A stretch of 64,000 bases of DNA from Hymenobacter cyanobacteriorum (GCF_022631375.1 NZ_JALBGC010000001.1:62001-126000); one strand, 5' to 3'; positions 32,756 through 44,550 are shown, numbered from the stretch's first letter. Numbers and translations are program-made. The notes: generated by a model from the sequence alone, not told the origin.

Positions 32756-35700
32756 ATGCGCCTACAATTCCTCTCCGCGCTGGCCGCGCTCGGACTCACC
32801 GCTGGTACACTTTCCGCCCAAACCGCGCCCCCGGCCCACACCGTTTTCCTGCTGGGCAACACCGCCCAGGCTACCTTGCCCGCTGCCCGCCTCAAGCTGC
32901 TGCGCGCCACGCTGGAGCAGCAAACCGGCCCCTTCACCGTGGTGCACCTCGGCGACATTGTGGGCAATACCGGCCTGGTGGCTAAAGGCGACACCGCCTT
33001 GGCCCAGGCCGAGCGCGACCGCGCCGACCAGCTCATTGCCTTGGTAAAGGGTCTGCCTCAGGGCAAAATCTACTTCCTGCCCGGCGATAAGGACTGGGCC
33101 AACTCCGGCCGCGATGGCCTCAAAGCCGTGCGCCGCCTCGAAAAGTACATCGAGAAGCAGCTGCCCGGCCAGAACGCCTTCGTGCCTACCAACGGCTGCC
33201 CCGGCCCGGAGGTGGTCGACGTGGCCCCGCTGGTGCGCCTCGTGGCCATCAACACGCCCTGGTTCACCCACCCCTTCGACCGCCCCGAGGCGCCCGACAG
33301 CGACTGCAAGACCCTCACCAAAGAGGAATTCCGCGAGCAGATTCAGGACCTGATAGACGACACCAAGAACAAGAACGTGCTGCTGCTGGGGCACCACCCG
33401 GTGGTGAGCAACGGCGTTTACGGCGGCCACGAGCCGCTGTCGCGCCACCTCAGCCCGCCCGTGTTCGGCACCATCTACGCGGCCTACCGCCAGAACGTGG
33501 GCACCCCGCGCGACCTGGCCAGCCCCGGCTACCAGGAGCTGCGCAAGGAGCTGCTGAACACCCTGCAAAGCAACCCCGGCGTGATTTACGCCGCCGCGCA
33601 CGACTACAGCCTGCAGCTCACGCCCTTCCAGGGCAACTACCACATTGTCAGTGGCAGCTTTGTGGAAGATGAGCATGTGGGCGCTAAAGGCCAGTCGCTC
33701 TACAGCAAGAGCGAGGAGGGCTACACCACCCTCGAATACTTCGCCGATGGCACGGTGAAAACCCACATTTTCACCTTCGATGACAATGGCCAGGCGGCCA
33801 AGGACGCCTACACCGGCACGCTTTTCCGCTCGGCCTGTGCCGATGGCGGCGACCAAAAGGCTCCGGCCAACCCTTTCATCACCAACTGCCCCGGCGCCAC
33901 CAAAACGGTAGCCGAGGCCAAGCCCGATGCCCCCTATCAGGCTACCACTACGGTGGTGCCCGGCCCGGAATACAAGCCTACGGCGAGCAAAAACTTCTTC
34001 ATTGGCAAAATCTACCGTTCGTCGTGGCTGCAGCCGGTGACGGTGAAGACACTGGATTTGGGCACCGAGAAAGGCGGCCTGCGCCCTACCGGCAAAGGCG
34101 GCGGGCGCCAGACGACTTCGCTCAAGCTCATCGCGGCCGACAGCTCGGAGTACGTTTTCCGTTCCGTTGATAAGGACGTGACCAAGATTCTGCCGCCCGA
34201 GCTGCGCAACTCCATTGCCTCGGATATTCTGCGCGACGTGACGGCCACGGCTAACCCGTACTCGAACCTGCCCATCAGTTACATGCTCGACCAGACGGAC
34301 ATTCTGCACGCCCGCCCGCGCCTGTTCCGCCTACCCGATAACCAGCAGCTCGGCCCCTACCGCGCCGACTACGCCAACCTGCTCGGCACCCTCGAAGACT
34401 CGCCCAAAGACCCCAAGAAGAACCTGCCCGGCTTCGGCGACTCCGATGAGGTGACGCGGAGCTTCGGCCTGTTCCGCAAGCTCTATAAGGACCACGACAA
34501 CCACGTGGACGCCCCCGCCCTGGCCCGAGCCCGCGCCTTCGACATGCTGGTGGCCGACTTCGGCAAGCACGAAGACAACTGGAAATGGGCCGGCTACAAG
34601 CAGGCCAATGGAGGCGTACTTTACCGCCCCATCCCGCGCGACCGCGACCAGAGCTTCACGCAGTGGAACGGCCTGCTTACCTACCTCGCCAACCGCGAGT
34701 GGGCCGTGCCCAGCATCGAAGGCTTCAACACCGAGTTTCGGGACATGAAGAGCCTGAACTGGCCTGCCCGCCACCTCGACAGGTTCCTGCTGCAAAGCCT
34801 CACCCGCGAGCAGTGGCAGGAAACCGCCAAGTATCTGCAAGGCAAAATCACGCCCGCCGTCATCGATGGCGCTACGGCCCAGCTACCCCCCGAAATCCAG
34901 GATAAGTCCGGCAACGACATCAACCGCAAGCTCAAGGCCCGCATTCAGGAGCTGCCCAAGGCCATCGACGAATACTACCTGTTGCTGGCCCGCCGTGTGG
35001 ATGTGGTAGGCTCGAACAAGGGCGAAGTGTTCCAGGTGAACCGCCTGCCCGATGGCCAGGTGCGCGTGCAGATGTTCGACCGCGCCGGCGATACCGAAGC
35101 CCCCAAAGGCACGGCCCTGTTCGACCGCACCTTCAAGCCCAACGAAACCGCCGAAGTCTGCCTCTACGGCCTCGGCGGCCGGGACGTATTCACCGTGACG
35201 GGCGACGGCGGCAGCCACAGCATTCTGGTGCGCGTGATTGGCGGCGACGGCAAGGACAGGATTGCCGACAACTCCACGGCTGCCGGCCTGCGCACCCTTA
35301 CCAAAGTGTACGACGTGCCCGATACCGACCTGCAGCTCGGCCCGGAATCGGACAACCACACCAGCACCCGCCCCGGCGTGAATGCCTACGACCGCGAGCA
35401 GTTCGAATTCAACTCCTACCGCCCCACCATCGGCCTGGGCTACAACCGCAACGACGGTTTCACGGCCAGCGCGGGCATCACCTTCCTCACCCAGGGCTTC
35501 CGCAAGCCGGGCTTCAAGAACCAGTATTCCATCCTCGGGGAGGTGAGCACCGGCGGCCAGCGCCAGCTCACGCTCAGCACCCGCCACCGCTACGCCATCG
35601 GCAAAATCGACGCGGGCGCGGCAGCCAGCTACGGCAGTTATTTCCCGTTCTACAACTTCTTCGGCCTGGGCAACAACACGCCCCTCGACCAGGACAAGTA

Positions 35701-36481
35701 CGACGTGAAATTCTACCGCGCCCGCTACCGCGGCGTCACCCTGAATGGCTTCCTGGAGCGGGTGTTTCTGCAACGCAGCGTGCTGCGGGTGGGGCCGACG
35801 TTTGAATACTACGTCACCGACTTTGCCAACGACAGCTACCTCGGCGTGCTCAACCAAACGCCCGGCGCTTCGGACATTCGCCCCAACAGCAGCACCCAGA
35901 ACCTGCTCGGTATCAATGGGGTGTTCGACCTCGACCTACGCGACCGTCAGGCCTTTGCCCGCCGCGGCGTGCGCCTGCGCGCCCAGCACGACACCTACCG
36001 CCAGCTGTCGGGCGCCGAGCGCACCTTCGGCCTCACCCAAGGCTTTGCCGAATACTACGGCACGGCCAAAATCGGTATTCCCGTCACGCTGGTGCTCAAA
36101 GGCGGCGGCGCCAAAAACTACGGCCCCGACGCCGACATTCCGTTTTACAAATTCGCCTCGCTGGGCCTGCGCGAGGGCCTGCGCGGCTACTACCGCAACC
36201 GCTTCAGCGGCGACGCCAGCCTGTACTACAACACAGAACTGCGCCTGGCCTTAGGCCAGGTCAAAAATGGCTTCCTGCCCTTCTACTACGGTGTGTTCGG
36301 CTTCTACGACCAGGGCCGCGTGTACTACCAGGGCGCCTCGCCCGGCGGCTGGCACACGGGGTACGGCGGCGGTGTCTACATCGCGCCGGTGGCCGAAACC
36401 CTGGCCTTCGCCATCTCCTACCAGAAGTCGGTTGAAAGCACGTTGATACAGTTTGGGCTGGGTTTCCGGATTGATAAATAG
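32756..36481 (+). CDS. metallophosphoesterase fused to a BamA/TamA-like outer-membrane barrel
   Basis: A 1241-residue secreted outer-membrane protein. It starts with a signal peptide (LSALAALGLTAGTLSA). A calcineurin-type phosphoesterase domain spans about 28-320: VVHLGDIVGNTG, FLPGDKDWANSG, LLLGHHPVVSNGVYGGHE and VIYAAAHDYSLQ. The usual GNHD and GHxH motifs are altered to GDKD and AAHD, so metal binding may be incomplete. Residues 400-830 form a middle region with FGKHEDNWKWAG and YRPIPRDRDQSF. The last 380 residues are beta-strand-rich and end FGLGFRIDK, an outer-membrane insertion signal. Substrate unknown; possibly surface phosphoester turnover. Confidence 0.85.
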   Translation: MRLQFLSALAALGLTAGTLSAQTAPPAHTVFLLGNTAQATLPAARLKLLRATLEQQTGPFTVVHLGDIVGNTGLVAKGDTALAQAERDRADQLIALVKGLPQGKIYFLPGDKDWANSGRDGLKAVRRLEKYIEKQLPGQNAFVPTNGCPGPEVVDVAPLVRLVAINTPWFTHPFDRPEAPDSDCKTLTKEEFREQIQDLIDDTKNKNVLLLGHHPVVSNGVYGGHEPLSRHLSPPVFGTIYAAYRQNVGTPRDLASPGYQELRKELLNTLQSNPGVIYAAAHDYSLQLTPFQGNYHIVSGSFVEDEHVGAKGQSLYSKSEEGYTTLEYFADGTVKTHIFTFDDNGQAAKDAYTGTLFRSACADGGDQKAPANPFITNCPGATKTVAEAKPDAPYQATTTVVPGPEYKPTASKNFFIGKIYRSSWLQPVTVKTLDLGTEKGGLRPTGKGGGRQTTSLKLIAADSSEYVFRSVDKDVTKILPPELRNSIASDILRDVTATANPYSNLPISYMLDQTDILHARPRLFRLPDNQQLGPYRADYANLLGTLEDSPKDPKKNLPGFGDSDEVTRSFGLFRKLYKDHDNHVDAPALARARAFDMLVADFGKHEDNWKWAGYKQANGGVLYRPIPRDRDQSFTQWNGLLTYLANREWAVPSIEGFNTEFRDMKSLNWPARHLDRFLLQSLTREQWQETAKYLQGKITPAVIDGATAQLPPEIQDKSGNDINRKLKARIQELPKAIDEYYLLLARRVDVVGSNKGEVFQVNRLPDGQVRVQMFDRAGDTEAPKGTALFDRTFKPNETAEVCLYGLGGRDVFTVTGDGGSHSILVRVIGGDGKDRIADNSTAAGLRTLTKVYDVPDTDLQLGPESDNHTSTRPGVNAYDREQFEFNSYRPTIGLGYNRNDGFTASAGITFLTQGFRKPGFKNQYSILGEVSTGGQRQLTLSTRHRYAIGKIDAGAAASYGSYFPFYNFFGLGNNTPLDQDKYDVKFYRARYRGVTLNGFLERVFLQRSVLRVGPTFEYYVTDFANDSYLGVLNQTPGASDIRPNSSTQNLLGINGVFDLDLRDRQAFARRGVRLRAQHDTYRQLSGAERTFGLTQGFAEYYGTAKIGIPVTLVLKGGGAKNYGPDADIPFYKFASLGLREGLRGYYRNRFSGDASLYYNTELRLALGQVKNGFLPFYYGVFGFYDQGRVYYQGASPGGWHTGYGGGVYIAPVAETLAFAISYQKSVESTLIQFGLGFRIDK

Positions 36482-36505
36482 CCGGCCCTTTCTACCACCG
36501 CATCA

Positions 36506-36545
36506 AACGCCCGCTCCTTTATTCAGGGGCGGGCGTTAACTTTTA
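36506..36545 (+). terminator. terminator after the phosphoesterase-barrel gene
   Basis: Stem AACGCCCGCTCC / GGGGCGGGCGTT (36506-36537) followed by AACTTTT. Confidence 0.8.
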
Positions 36546-36605
36546 GCCGGCTGGGTTGTCTATAAGCCGCTCCGCCGGGCGGCAATAGCCCGCGGCCTTC
36601 TTGCC

Positions 36606-37841
36606 TTGAACAACTCCATTTTTTCGGGAAAGCCCCGCTACCGCCACCGGGCCTGGCAGTGGTTTGTTGCGGTCCTCGTATTTGGACTGAGCGTCGCGCG
36701 TCCCGCCCGTGCCCAGGATGCTCCGCCCCTACCGCCTTCGGCCGATGTAGTGGACGTGGCCCGGCTGGCCTTCCCGCAGCTGGCCCCTCACGATTCGCTT
36801 TCCATGCAGCACGGCCAGAAGGCGCTGTTGGTAGTCCCCGTGCTCGGCTACACCCAGCAAACCGGCGGCATTGCGCAACTGGCCTTCAGCCTGGCTTTTG
36901 CCCGACCGGGCGCCAACGTGTCAACGGTGCTGGCCGGGGCGGCCTACACCGCCCACGACCAGCTTATTCTCACCGCCACCTCATCCATCTGGCTGCCCGA
37001 CAACCGCTGGTACTTCGTAGGCGACTGGCGACTGATGCGCTACCCGCAAAGCACCTACGGCCTGGGCATGTACACCAGCACCACCGACCGCGTGGTGAGC
37101 ATGAACTACGATTACCTGCGCATCTACGAAAGCGCGCTGCGGCGCGTGGCGCCCGCCTGGTACGCAGGCCTGGGCTACCAGCTCGACTATCACTGGGACA
37201 TCGTGAGCCGCAATAACTTCCGCGAAGTGAGCCGGATTTCGCGCTACCGTTTCGGGGTCGAGGGCACATCCGTATCATCCGGCCCGGTGCTGGCGCTGTT
37301 GCACGATAGCCGCGCCAACGCCATCAACCCGCAGGGCGGCCGCTACCTCAGCACCCAGCTGCGCACCAACCTGAAAGCCCTGGGCAGCACCACCGCCTCC
37401 GAAATGCTGCTCATCGATGCGCGCACTTACCTGCATCCGTCGGCGCATTCCGCCAATATTCTGGCTTTCTGGTCTTATAACGCCGTCACCATTGCCGGCA
37501 ACCCGCCCTTCCTCGACCTGCCCAGCACCGGCTGGGACACCTACAGCAACACCGGCCGCGGCTTCATCCAGGGCCGCTTTCGGGGCGATGACCTGCTCTA
37601 TGGCGAAGTCGAGTACCGCTACGGCATCACCCGCAACCATTTGCTGGGCGGCGTGGTCTTCGCCAACGCCCAGAGCGTGACCGAGCAGGAAAGCCGCCGC
37701 TTCGAGCGCGTCATGCCCGCCGCCGGTGCCGGCCTGCGCCTACGGCTCAACAAGGTGTCCAACACCAACCTGGCCGTCGACTACGGCTTCGGGGCCGACG
37801 GCTCGCACGGCCTCAGCCTGAACCTGGGCGAGGTGTTTTGA
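36606..37841 (+). CDS. BamA/TamA (Omp85)-like outer-membrane barrel protein
   Basis: This 411-residue protein has a signal peptide (WFVAVLVFGLSVARPARA) and then alternating hydrophobic beta strands through to LSLNLGEVF. The segment GRGFIQGRFRGDDLLYGEVE matches the conserved strand/loop region of bacterial surface antigen (D15) barrels. POTRA domains are absent, so this is a barrel-only member. The start is TTG at 36606. It follows the phosphoesterase-barrel gene by 124 bp including a terminator; a functional link is possible but not shown. Confidence 0.8.
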   Translation: MNNSIFSGKPRYRHRAWQWFVAVLVFGLSVARPARAQDAPPLPPSADVVDVARLAFPQLAPHDSLSMQHGQKALLVVPVLGYTQQTGGIAQLAFSLAFARPGANVSTVLAGAAYTAHDQLILTATSSIWLPDNRWYFVGDWRLMRYPQSTYGLGMYTSTTDRVVSMNYDYLRIYESALRRVAPAWYAGLGYQLDYHWDIVSRNNFREVSRISRYRFGVEGTSVSSGPVLALLHDSRANAINPQGGRYLSTQLRTNLKALGSTTASEMLLIDARTYLHPSAHSANILAFWSYNAVTIAGNPPFLDLPSTGWDTYSNTGRGFIQGRFRGDDLLYGEVEYRYGITRNHLLGGVVFANAQSVTEQESRRFERVMPAAGAGLRLRLNKVSNTNLAVDYGFGADGSHGLSLNLGEVF

Positions 37842-37861
37842 GTAAACGCAGCAGGTTGAAA

Positions 37862-37967
37862 GAACGTCATGCTGAGCGCAGCTGAAGCATCTCGCGTGTG
37901 GCAGTAATTCAATTGATTGGGTTACTGCCACACGCGAGATGCTTCGGCTGCGCTCAGCATGACGTTC
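37862..37967. repeat. intergenic palindrome, family A (46-bp arms)
   Basis: Longest arms in the window: 37862-37907 and 37922-37967, one mismatch, core CATGCTGAGCGCAGCTGAAG, extended by CTCGCGTGTGGCAGTAA. Confidence 0.93.
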
Positions 37968-38034
37968 AAATACTTATTGGCTAGGCAGTTGCCCAAACCC
38001 CCAAACCTACTTCCCAAAGCCCCGCCAATCGGCT

Positions 38035-38042
38035 TACCTTTG
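38035..38042 (+). promoter_or_regulatory. -7 box (TACCTTTG) for the ppx gene
   Basis: Perfect TAnnTTTG 27 bp before the ATG at 38069. No clear -33 TTTG. Confidence 0.55.
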
Positions 38043-38068
38043 GGGTTTCCTCACTCCCCCATTCCTGC

Positions 38069-39058
38069 ATGAATTTTCCCCTTCGCAAGCTCGCCGCCAT
38101 TGATATTGGGTCCAACGCCGTTCGTTGTCAGATATCGGCCGTGCTGTATTACGAAGGGCGCTACCGTCTCAAGCGCGTCGAGTACGTGCGATTTCCGATG
38201 CGGCTGGGCGAAGACGTGTTTGCCAGCGGCGAGATTTCGCCCGCCAAGGAAGAGAAATTCGTCAAGTTCCTGCACTCGCTGCGCCTGCTGATGGAAGTGC
38301 ACGACGTGGCCCATTACCTTGTGTGCGCCACCTCGGCCATGCGCTCGGCGGCCAACGGCGCGGCCATTGCCGCCCGCGTGCGCCAGGAGCTCGGCATGGA
38401 AATCAAGGTCATCGACGGCCAAGACGAAGCCTTCTACATCAACCGCGTCATCGAGCACGTGCTGGAAGACAAGCGCCACTACCTGCACATCGACGTCGGC
38501 GGCGGCAGCACTGAGTTCAACATCTACCACGACCGCCGCAAGGTGGCCGCGCAGTCGTTCGAAATCGGCTCCATCCGCCGCATGCAGCAGGAAGAAAGCG
38601 GCGAGGCCGGCACCGAAGCCCAAGCCGAGCTCTGGGCCCGCATGGAAGCCTGGGTGCGCCACAACGCCCGCCAGTACCACGTCACGCGCGCCATCGGCAC
38701 GGGCGGCAACATCAACAAAATCTTCAGCCTCACGTCGTCCGACCCCGACAAGCACATCACCCGCCGCGCCATCGAAACCACGCTCAACCGCCTCGCCGGC
38801 CTGAGCATGACCGAGCGCGTGAACGTGGCCATGCTCAACCCCGACCGCGCCGACGTCATCATTCCCGCCGGCCACATCTACCTCGCCGCCATGCAGTGGG
38901 CCAACGTCAGCACGATGGTCGTGCCCGACATCGGCCTGAAGGATGGCATGCTGCAAGCGCTATTCGAAGAGTTCTTCGACGAGATGAACCCCGATGGCGG
39001 CCACAACGCCCACCCACCCGTACCCGACGTGCAAAACAGCCCGGCGGAAATGGAGTAG
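38069..39058 (+). CDS. exopolyphosphatase, Ppx/GppA family
   Basis: This 329-residue protein has the two phosphate-binding motifs of the ASKHA-type Ppx/GppA family, AIDIGSNAVRCQIS (residues 10-23) and LHIDVGGGSTEFNIY (about 137-151), and the conserved NINKIFSL region after GTGG. It lacks the C-terminal HD-type domain of E. coli Ppx, and is a short single-core form. It should release phosphate from polyphosphate or pppGpp. The convergent ppk1 next to it supports a polyphosphate role. Confidence 0.92.
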   Translation: MNFPLRKLAAIDIGSNAVRCQISAVLYYEGRYRLKRVEYVRFPMRLGEDVFASGEISPAKEEKFVKFLHSLRLLMEVHDVAHYLVCATSAMRSAANGAAIAARVRQELGMEIKVIDGQDEAFYINRVIEHVLEDKRHYLHIDVGGGSTEFNIYHDRRKVAAQSFEIGSIRRMQQEESGEAGTEAQAELWARMEAWVRHNARQYHVTRAIGTGGNINKIFSLTSSDPDKHITRRAIETTLNRLAGLSMTERVNVAMLNPDRADVIIPAGHIYLAAMQWANVSTMVVPDIGLKDGMLQALFEEFFDEMNPDGGHNAHPPVPDVQNSPAEME

Positions 39059-39166
39059 TCGTCGGCCATTGCGAGGCCACAACCCGTGGCATCCGAAGTG
39101 CAGCGCAGCTAATTATTCCTCTCGGTGCAGAACGCCCAGGGATGTGACAAACTCCCCTTGAAACAC

Positions 39167-39203
39167 AAAAGCCCCGACGTTACCAAACGTCGGGGCTTTT
39201 TGC
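39167..39203. terminator. bidirectional terminator between ppx and ppk1
   Basis: Stem AAAAGCCCCGACGT / ACGTCGGGGCTTTT (39167-39180 and 39187-39200) with A/T runs on both sides. The rest of the 232-bp gap (39059-39290) shows nothing recognisable. Confidence 0.88.
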
Positions 39204-39290
39204 ATAGCTGGTTGCAGTGAGCGGCAGGATTAGCAATGCACTTCGTTTGCCGCGTGCCGTCACGCTCCGCTCGCAATGCTAAACGAGCCG

Positions 39291-41660
39291 CTACGCCTTC
39301 GTCGCGCCCACGGCTGCCTCGTCAATATGTCCCACGGGCGTAGCATCGTCGTCGCAGGCTTCATCCGGCTCGCAGTCGCCGCCCTCGCCGAACGAATCAT
39401 CCGTCACTTCTGATGCTTTGGCTTCCATGGCCTCCAGCACCGATAGCGCCGCCGCATCTTCCGAGGCCTGCAGCGCAGCGGCTACATCAATCCGGCGCTG
39501 GTCCTGCACGCCCAACAGCGCCAGCAGGCCTTCGGGCGTGGCAGTAGCTAGTTGGGCCTCGTCGCGCTTAAAGAAGTCCTTGTGCACGTTCACCACCGGT
39601 TCGCCGGGCGCGGGGCGCTGGCGAATATACGCGCCATCCTCTCGCATCACGTAGCTATTCTGATTGTCCATCATGTTCATCATCAGAATATTAATGGCTT
39701 CCCGCCGCAGCTGCGGGTTCACAATCAGGAACAGCGCCTCAATGCGCCGGTCAAACGAGCGCACCATAATATCGGCCGAACCGGCGTACACCTTGGCATC
39801 GCCACCGTTGTGGAAGTAGAACAGGCGCGTGTGCTCCAGGTATTCGCCCACAATGCTGCGCACCTCGATGTTCTCGCTCAGCCCCGGCCGCCCCGGGCGC
39901 AGGCAGCAAATGCCGCGCACGATGAAGCGAATGGGTACGCCCGCCTTCGCCGCCTTGTAAAACTCGTCGATAATCTCCTTGTCCTCCAGGGAGTTCATCT
40001 TCATCACGATGCCGCTTTCGTGGCCTTTCTTCGCATGCTTCACTTCCTCGCGAATGAGGTGAATGAGCTGCTGGCGCATGTCCTTGGGCGCCGTGATGAG
40101 GTATTCGTAGTCGTCGGGCTGCGAGTGGCCGGTGATTACGTTGAAGAATTCCGACACATCGTGCCCGTACACATCATTGGTAGTCAGCAAGCTAACGTCA
40201 GTGTAGAGGCGCGAGGTTTGCTCGTTGTAGTTGCCCGAGCCGATGTGCACGTAGCGCGTCACCTTTTCGCCCTCCTTGCGGATAATCATGAGCAGCTTGG
40301 TGTGCGTCTTGTACTTGCTTACCCCATAAATCACGAAGCAGCCGGCCTTTTCCAGCCGCGCGCCTTCCCGAATGTTCTTCTCCTCATCAAAACGCGCCTT
40401 CACCTCAAACAGCACCGACACGTGCTTGCCGTTCTCCGCCGCCTTCAGCAGCGCGGCCGATACGCGCGAGTCGTCGGCCAGCCGGTAAATGGTTTGCTTG
40501 ATGCCCAGCACGTGCGGGTCCACGGCCGCCTGTTCCAGCAGCCGCACCATCGGCTCGATGCTGTTATAGGGGTGGTGCAGCAGCACATCGTGGTGCTTGA
40601 GGTATTCAAATAGGTTCTCATCAGCACCCTCGGGCAAACTCAGCGGCTGCACCGAGGCGGGCATCTTGGCCGCGCGGCCCCGGAAGTTGGGGTGGCGCAC
40701 AATCTGCCACAGGCCCTTCAAGTCAATCAATGAATTGATAACGAAGACGTTGCCGTTGTCGATGTTCCACCGCTCGCGCAGCACGTTCATCAGCACTGGT
40801 GAGGCGTTGGGCTCCACTTCCACGCGCACCACGCGGCCGCGCTTGCGGGTTTTCAGGCCCACCTGGATTTCCTTGATGAAGTCGTTATCGATATCATCCG
40901 ACTCTTCCAGCGTGAAATCCCCGTTGCGGGTAATGCGGAACAAGTCGGCCGACACAATCTCCACGTTGCGGAACAGGCGCGGCAGAAACTCGCGCACCAC
41001 TTCCTCAATCGGCACAAAAATCACCTTATCCTTGCGCGTGAGCTCGAAAAACCGCGTCAGGTTCTGCGGAATCTGCACGAAGGTGAGGCGCTCCTGCCCT
41101 TTCTCGGCCTCGCCATCGAGCCCCACGGCCAGGCCGTTACCGATGCGCGTGACGACCCCGAAGATGAGCATCTGGTTCATCATCAGCGGGAAGCCGTGGT
41201 ACGAGTCGTACACCATCGGCGTGAGGAGCGGAAACACGGTGTTTTTGAAGTAGCCGTCGGCCTTCTTCACTTCCAGCTCCGTGAGGTCACTCATCTTCAG
41301 GATATTGAAGCCGTTCTTCTCGAAATTGGGCTTCAGCTCATTCAGATACGTCAGGCTCTGGTCGTTCACGAAACGGTGCGCAAAATCGAGCAGCTTGCGC
41401 CGAAACGGCAGCTCGCGCAATCCCGAGTAGTCGATGCGCTCCTTACCGTAATCGAGGTAATTATACAGCGAGCCCACCCGAATCATGAAAAACTCGTCGA
41501 GGTTGGAGCTGGTGATGGCCAGAAACTTCAGCTTATCAAACAGGCCCCGGCCGGCGTCCTGCACCTGGTCGAGCACCCGGTAGTTGAACCGCAGCCAGCT
41601 TAAATCGCGGCTGATGTACTTGCTTTTGCGGATAAGGTCGGAGGACTTGAAGAGCTTCAT
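39291..41660 (-). CDS. ppk1: polyphosphate kinase 1
   Basis: This 789-residue PPK1 polymerises the gamma-phosphate of ATP into polyphosphate. The N-terminal domain begins YISRDLSWLRFNYRVL; the catalytic core has HHPYNSIEPMVRLLEQA, then YVHIGSGNYNEQTSRLYTDV with the autophosphorylated histidine in the first HKD motif, and FYFHNGGDAKVYAGSADIM in the second. Length is about 100 residues above the E. coli enzyme: the extra is an acidic, Ala-rich C-terminal tail after residue 715 (DDSFGEGGDCEPDEACDDD). Convergent with ppx. Confidence 0.95.
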   Translation of the reverse strand: MKLFKSSDLIRKSKYISRDLSWLRFNYRVLDQVQDAGRGLFDKLKFLAITSSNLDEFFMIRVGSLYNYLDYGKERIDYSGLRELPFRRKLLDFAHRFVNDQSLTYLNELKPNFEKNGFNILKMSDLTELEVKKADGYFKNTVFPLLTPMVYDSYHGFPLMMNQMLIFGVVTRIGNGLAVGLDGEAEKGQERLTFVQIPQNLTRFFELTRKDKVIFVPIEEVVREFLPRLFRNVEIVSADLFRITRNGDFTLEESDDIDNDFIKEIQVGLKTRKRGRVVRVEVEPNASPVLMNVLRERWNIDNGNVFVINSLIDLKGLWQIVRHPNFRGRAAKMPASVQPLSLPEGADENLFEYLKHHDVLLHHPYNSIEPMVRLLEQAAVDPHVLGIKQTIYRLADDSRVSAALLKAAENGKHVSVLFEVKARFDEEKNIREGARLEKAGCFVIYGVSKYKTHTKLLMIIRKEGEKVTRYVHIGSGNYNEQTSRLYTDVSLLTTNDVYGHDVSEFFNVITGHSQPDDYEYLITAPKDMRQQLIHLIREEVKHAKKGHESGIVMKMNSLEDKEIIDEFYKAAKAGVPIRFIVRGICCLRPGRPGLSENIEVRSIVGEYLEHTRLFYFHNGGDAKVYAGSADIMVRSFDRRIEALFLIVNPQLRREAINILMMNMMDNQNSYVMREDGAYIRQRPAPGEPVVNVHKDFFKRDEAQLATATPEGLLALLGVQDQRRIDVAAALQASEDAAALSVLEAMEAKASEVTDDSFGEGGDCEPDEACDDDATPVGHIDEAAVGATKA

Positions 41661-41717
41661 AAAGTGGATAGTGGAATGCGGGGCAAAATACGCTAGCCGC
41701 CGCCCGTAAATAAGCTA

Positions 41718-42101
41718 TTACGTGGAAATAATGGCCGTGGCCTCAATTTCCACCAACAATCGCGGGTCAATCAGCGCCCGCACTTCCACCATCGAAGTCA
41801 CCGGTCGGATTTCCCCGAACACTTCGCCGTGCGCCCGCCCCACAGCTTCCCATTGCGCAATGTCCGTCACGAAAATGCGCGTGCGTACCACGTCTTCAAA
41901 CGTGGCACCGGCCGCTTTCAGTGCCTCGCCGATTTTCTCCAGCACCCGCTTAGCCTGAGCATAAATGTCAGCCCCGCCCGTAACCACGTCGCCGTCCTGC
42001 GCGGTGGTGCCGGCCACTTCCACCACGTTGCCCACGCGCACGGCACGGGAGTAGCCCACGATGGGCTCCCAAAGCGCGCCGGAAGAAATTAGTTGTCGCA
42101 T
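41718..42101 (-). CDS. RidA family protein
   Basis: This 127-residue trimeric YjgF/RidA-type protein should hydrolyse reactive enamines/imines formed from PLP enzymes. The conserved arginine is in [18 protein letters not shown], and [20 protein letters not shown] closes the fold. It stands between ppk1 and gyrB on the same strand but is preceded by the gyrB terminator, so it is probably its own transcript. Confidence 0.9.
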   Translation of the reverse strand: MRQLISSGALWEPIVGYSRAVRVGNVVEVAGTTAQDGDVVTGGADIYAQAKRVLEKIGEALKAAGATFEDVVRTRIFVTDIAQWEAVGRAHGEVFGEIRPVTSMVEVRALIDPRLLVEIEATAIIST

Positions 42102-42154
42102 CAGTTCCTAAAGTTGCTTCTGCTTCACATGAAGCATCCCGTCACAAAACAAGC

Positions 42155-42192
42155 CAAAAAAGGAAGGGCAGCCGCATGCGGCTACCCTTCCT
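42155..42192 (-). terminator. terminator after gyrB
   Basis: Stem AGGAAGGGTAGCCGCAT on the minus strand with its near-perfect complement, then a run of T (plus-strand A run at 42155-42160). Confidence 0.88.
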
Positions 42193-42221
42193 GAATCCAC
42201 AAAATCCGTTAAATCTGCGGT

Positions 42222-44231
<2,010 letters not shown>

Positions 44232-44275
44232 TCAGGTCGTTAAACAGCCTAATAGGCTGCCAGGTACTGAACACT

Positions 44276-44283
44276 CAAAAGTA
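44276..44283 (-). promoter_or_regulatory. -7 box (TACTTTTG on minus) for gyrB
   Basis: Plus-strand CAAAAGTA is TACTTTTG on the coding strand, about 60 bp before the gyrB ATG. The same region contains a small hairpin CAGCCTAATAGGCTG (44245-44259) within the leader. Confidence 0.5.
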
Positions 44284-44420
44284 CATATTTAATCCCATTT
44301 TAAGTAGTTTTCGCGGTTTTTTTCCCGGGATTTTTTCATTTTTATCCTTGCTTTTCAAGGCGTTGACGCCAAGTATTTCAGGCTCACCGGTTAGGAGCCG
44401 CCACAGGGCCCGGAAACGAC

Positions 44421-44447
44421 AAAAGCCACCCCGGTGGGGTGGCTTTT
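44421..44447 (-). terminator. terminator of the tRNA transcript
   Basis: Stem AAAAGCCACCCC / GGGGTGGCTTTT with a 3-bp loop, positioned 10 bp past the 3' end of tRNA-Arg on the minus strand. Confidence 0.88.
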
Positions 44448-44456
44448 GCTAGGACT

Positions 44457-44533
44457 TGGTGGCCCCGTTTGGATTCGAACCAAAGACCGACTACTTAGAA
44501 GGTAGTTGCTCTATCCAGCTGAGCTACGGGGTC
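44457..44533 (-). tRNA. tRNA-Arg (UCU anticodon)
   Basis: On the minus strand a full cloverleaf can be drawn: 5' acceptor GACCCCG, D arm AGCTCAGCTGGATAGAGC, anticodon stem ACTAC/GTAGT with loop CTTCTAA (anticodon TCT), T arm TTTGG-TTCGAAT-CCAAA, 3' acceptor CGGGGCC, discriminator A and an encoded CCA. The acceptor pairs well except for an A2-C71 mismatch. Confidence 0.93.
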
Positions 44534-44550
44534 GAAAACGGGGCAACAAG

